Positions 62,909-64,000 of a stretch of DNA of 64,000 nucleotides are shown piece after piece. The stretch's first letter is position 1; each line of letters begins with the position of its first letter. A program made the translations under genes and the position numbers. Source of the stretch: Priestia koreensis (GTDB lineage: Bacteria > Bacillota > Bacilli > Bacillales > Bacillaceae_H); assembly GCF_001274935.1 (NCBI RefSeq), contig NZ_LILC01000032.1:22710-86709 (forward strand), given 5' to 3'. Under the pieces are notes generated by a model that saw only the letters and a program-made list of their open reading frames with translations, was not told the DNA's origin and did not search any database.

Positions 62909-63589
62909 TTATTGCATATGCCAATTAACAGAAGTCTTTTGGTCACATATGATTCCCTCACAATTCATCAACTGAACGATATCCTCAATGTGCTCATCTT
63001 TTGCAATCAGCAAAGTTGTAAAGGAGTCATACAAACTCATAAAAGCATAATCGCTGTTTTCATCTGCCACGATTAACTCATGACCCGATAAGTCACATAG
63101 ATCTAACGAAGACGTATCATTGATGGTCAATAAACCATTATCCCCCGATATCGGATTTGAGAAATATAGTTTCTTCGCTCTTTTTGAGCCCATTAGCTTC
63201 AATAAACGATCCATTAAAAACACCGATGTTCGATCCTCTGTTGGATAAAAAAAGACTGGGCGAAGATGTAAATTTAAGCGATCAGCTAAATCCTCTCGTC
63301 TATATTTTTCTGTGAAAGCACCAATAGAAGTGATTAAAGCTAATGCTACTTCCTTAGGGGAATTAAAACCACCATTCAACATGACCTTCTGCCAAGGAAC
63401 AGGTTTACCCATTGTAAGAATCTCTTCATCACTCGGATAAATATGTTGATATGAATTCTCCCTTATGTTTTCCTCCCATCCAGAAGGCATTTGAGCGAAA
63501 GGGTGAAGCAATAGCGCTGCGGACTTAAACGTTCTGGGAAGCTGTTTTAAGATCGTTTTCCGTTCATTTAACCAAATATACTTTAACAA
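62909..63589 (-). CDS. Hypothetical protein, 226 aa
   Basis: A soluble, mildly acidic protein starting at TTG 63589 (AAGGGAGGG lies six bases upstream), MLKYIWLNERKTILKQL. Blocks RTFKSAALLLHPFAQMPSGW, GAFTEKYRREDLADRLN and SNPISGDNGLLTINDTSSLD look conserved, but I do not recognise the family (possibly DUF2711; uncertain). No membrane segment or signal peptide. In B. subtilis ylbA-ylbE occupy this side of ylbF; none of those is seen here. Confidence 0.65.
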   Translation of the reverse strand: MLKYIWLNERKTILKQLPRTFKSAALLLHPFAQMPSGWEENIRENSYQHIYPSDEEILTMGKPVPWQKVMLNGGFNSPKEVALALITSIGAFTEKYRREDLADRLNLHLRPVFFYPTEDRTSVFLMDRLLKLMGSKRAKKLYFSNPISGDNGLLTINDTSSLDLCDLSGHELIVADENSDYAFMSLYDSFTTLLIAKDEHIEDIVQLMNCEGIICDQKTSVNWHMQ

Positions 63590-63631
63590 ATAATACCCTC
63601 CCTTCAGACGCTGCACGCTGAGTTTAGACAA

Positions 63632-63800
63632 GTGTAGGTTATTATACGTATCTCTTATTTCAAATACAAGTGATTACATCAAAAACTCTTTCACATCGTA
63701 TTCAGTGCTCTCACCTCTACAACCGTTCCCTAAAGAGGAACCACACTCCGCAAAAGTCCTATTATAAGAGGTAATAAGAAATCAATGAAAATAGAGCCCT
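63632..63800. other. Non-coding stretch before the repeats
   Basis: AT-rich sequence upstream of the 62909 gene. No convincing open frame, RNA gene or promoter pair was seen. Confidence 0.6.
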
Positions 63801-64000
63801 AGTGAAAGACGCAAAGACTCCTCTACAATTAGCTCACCACTCGCCCTGCGGAAAGCGTAGCGAGCTGGAACGAAGAGACATACCCTTATGATTCACTACT
63901 TCAACCGACTAGGACCGAAGTGAAAGATGCGAAGACTCCTGCAGGATGAGCGAGTCAGGTGAGATCCCGCAGGAAGCAACGCGACGAGGAAGCTCACCGC
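63801..64000. repeat. Two copies of a Bacillaceae-type dispersed intergenic repeat, cut by the window edge
   Basis: AGTGAAAGACGCAAAGACTC at 63801-63820 recurs as AGTGAAAGATGCGAAGACTC at 63919-63938. The second copy continues with CTGCAGGATGAGCGAGTCAG, GAGATCCCGCAGGA and CGACGAGGAAGCTCACCGC. Such GACTCCTGC...GCAGGA...GACGAGGAGGCTCAC elements are abundant between genes in many Bacillus-group genomes. The first copy is degenerate, and the second runs off the window. Confidence 0.75.

Noticed and set aside
1..64000. CRISPR arrays, tRNA or rRNA genes, prophage or intact insertion sequences
   Set aside because: No regular spaced repeats, transposase frames, phage genes or tRNA-like cloverleaf sequences were noticed in any gap.

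Overview
The window is a chromosomal core region of an endospore-forming, low-GC Gram-positive bacterium of the Bacillaceae (Bacillus sensu lato). Gene content and order follow the Bacillus subtilis ylb - dcw - ylm - pyr - rqcH region almost gene for gene. The sporulation genes spoVD, spoVE, spoIIGA, sigE, sigG, gerR/ylbO and ylbJ show that it sporulates. murE of the meso-DAP type, bacillithiol synthesis (bshC) and a PyrR-attenuated pyr operon also fit Bacillaceae. I cannot name the genus with confidence. Most genes lie on the minus strand, so transcription mostly runs from high to low coordinates. I saw no rRNA, tRNA, CRISPR, prophage or intact insertion sequence.

Layout from the left: the 3' part of rqcH (+) ends at a bidirectional terminator. 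A small lipoprotein gene follows, then a second, almost identical terminator that ends the pyr operon. The operon pyrR-pyrP-pyrB-pyrC-pyrAA-pyrAB-pyrK-pyrD-pyrF-pyrE (13.7 to 2.05 kb) has three PyrR-type attenuators and encodes UMP synthesis from bicarbonate plus uracil uptake. Upstream lie rluD, lspA, ylyA and ileS with an isoleucine T-box leader, then divIVA, ylmH, ylmG, sepF, ylmE, ylmD and ylmC (division and PLP homeostasis). Next come sigG, sigE and spoIIGA (sporulation sigma cascade), ftsZ, ftsA, sbp, ylxX, ylxW and divIB, then the envelope cluster murB, spoVE, murD, mraY, murE, spoVD, pbpB, ftsL and rsmH.

Two genes normally found in this cluster in B. subtilis are not here: murG (expected between spoVE and murB, where 457 non-coding bases remain) and mraZ (expected upstream of rsmH, where 353 non-coding bases remain). 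Beyond bshC lie a DUF3397-like membrane protein, panE, and a three-gene acyl-CoA carboxylase operon that B. subtilis does not have here. A perfect-consensus cre site and a 24-bp perfect palindrome precede that operon. Then follow ylbP, gerR, an enoyl-CoA hydratase, rpmF, ylbN, tmcAL, ylbL, ylbK and ylbJ, a secreted subtilisin-family protease, coaD, rsmD, a non-coding stretch with four consecutive inverted repeats, small ylb-type genes (including ylbG and ricF/ylbF), an unrecognised gene, and a Bacillaceae-type dispersed repeat at the right edge.

Regulatory signals read by eye include sigma-A promoters (pyr, ileS, ylbN-rpmF), a sigma-H-like promoter before ftsAZ, a spoIIG promoter with the unusual 22-bp spacer, a sigma-F/G-type promoter before sigG, and a sigma-E-type promoter inside the murG gap. 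Many genes appear to start at TTG. No wholly new system is evident. The most interesting leads are the cluster gaps, the structured rsmD-upstream region and the carboxylase control region.
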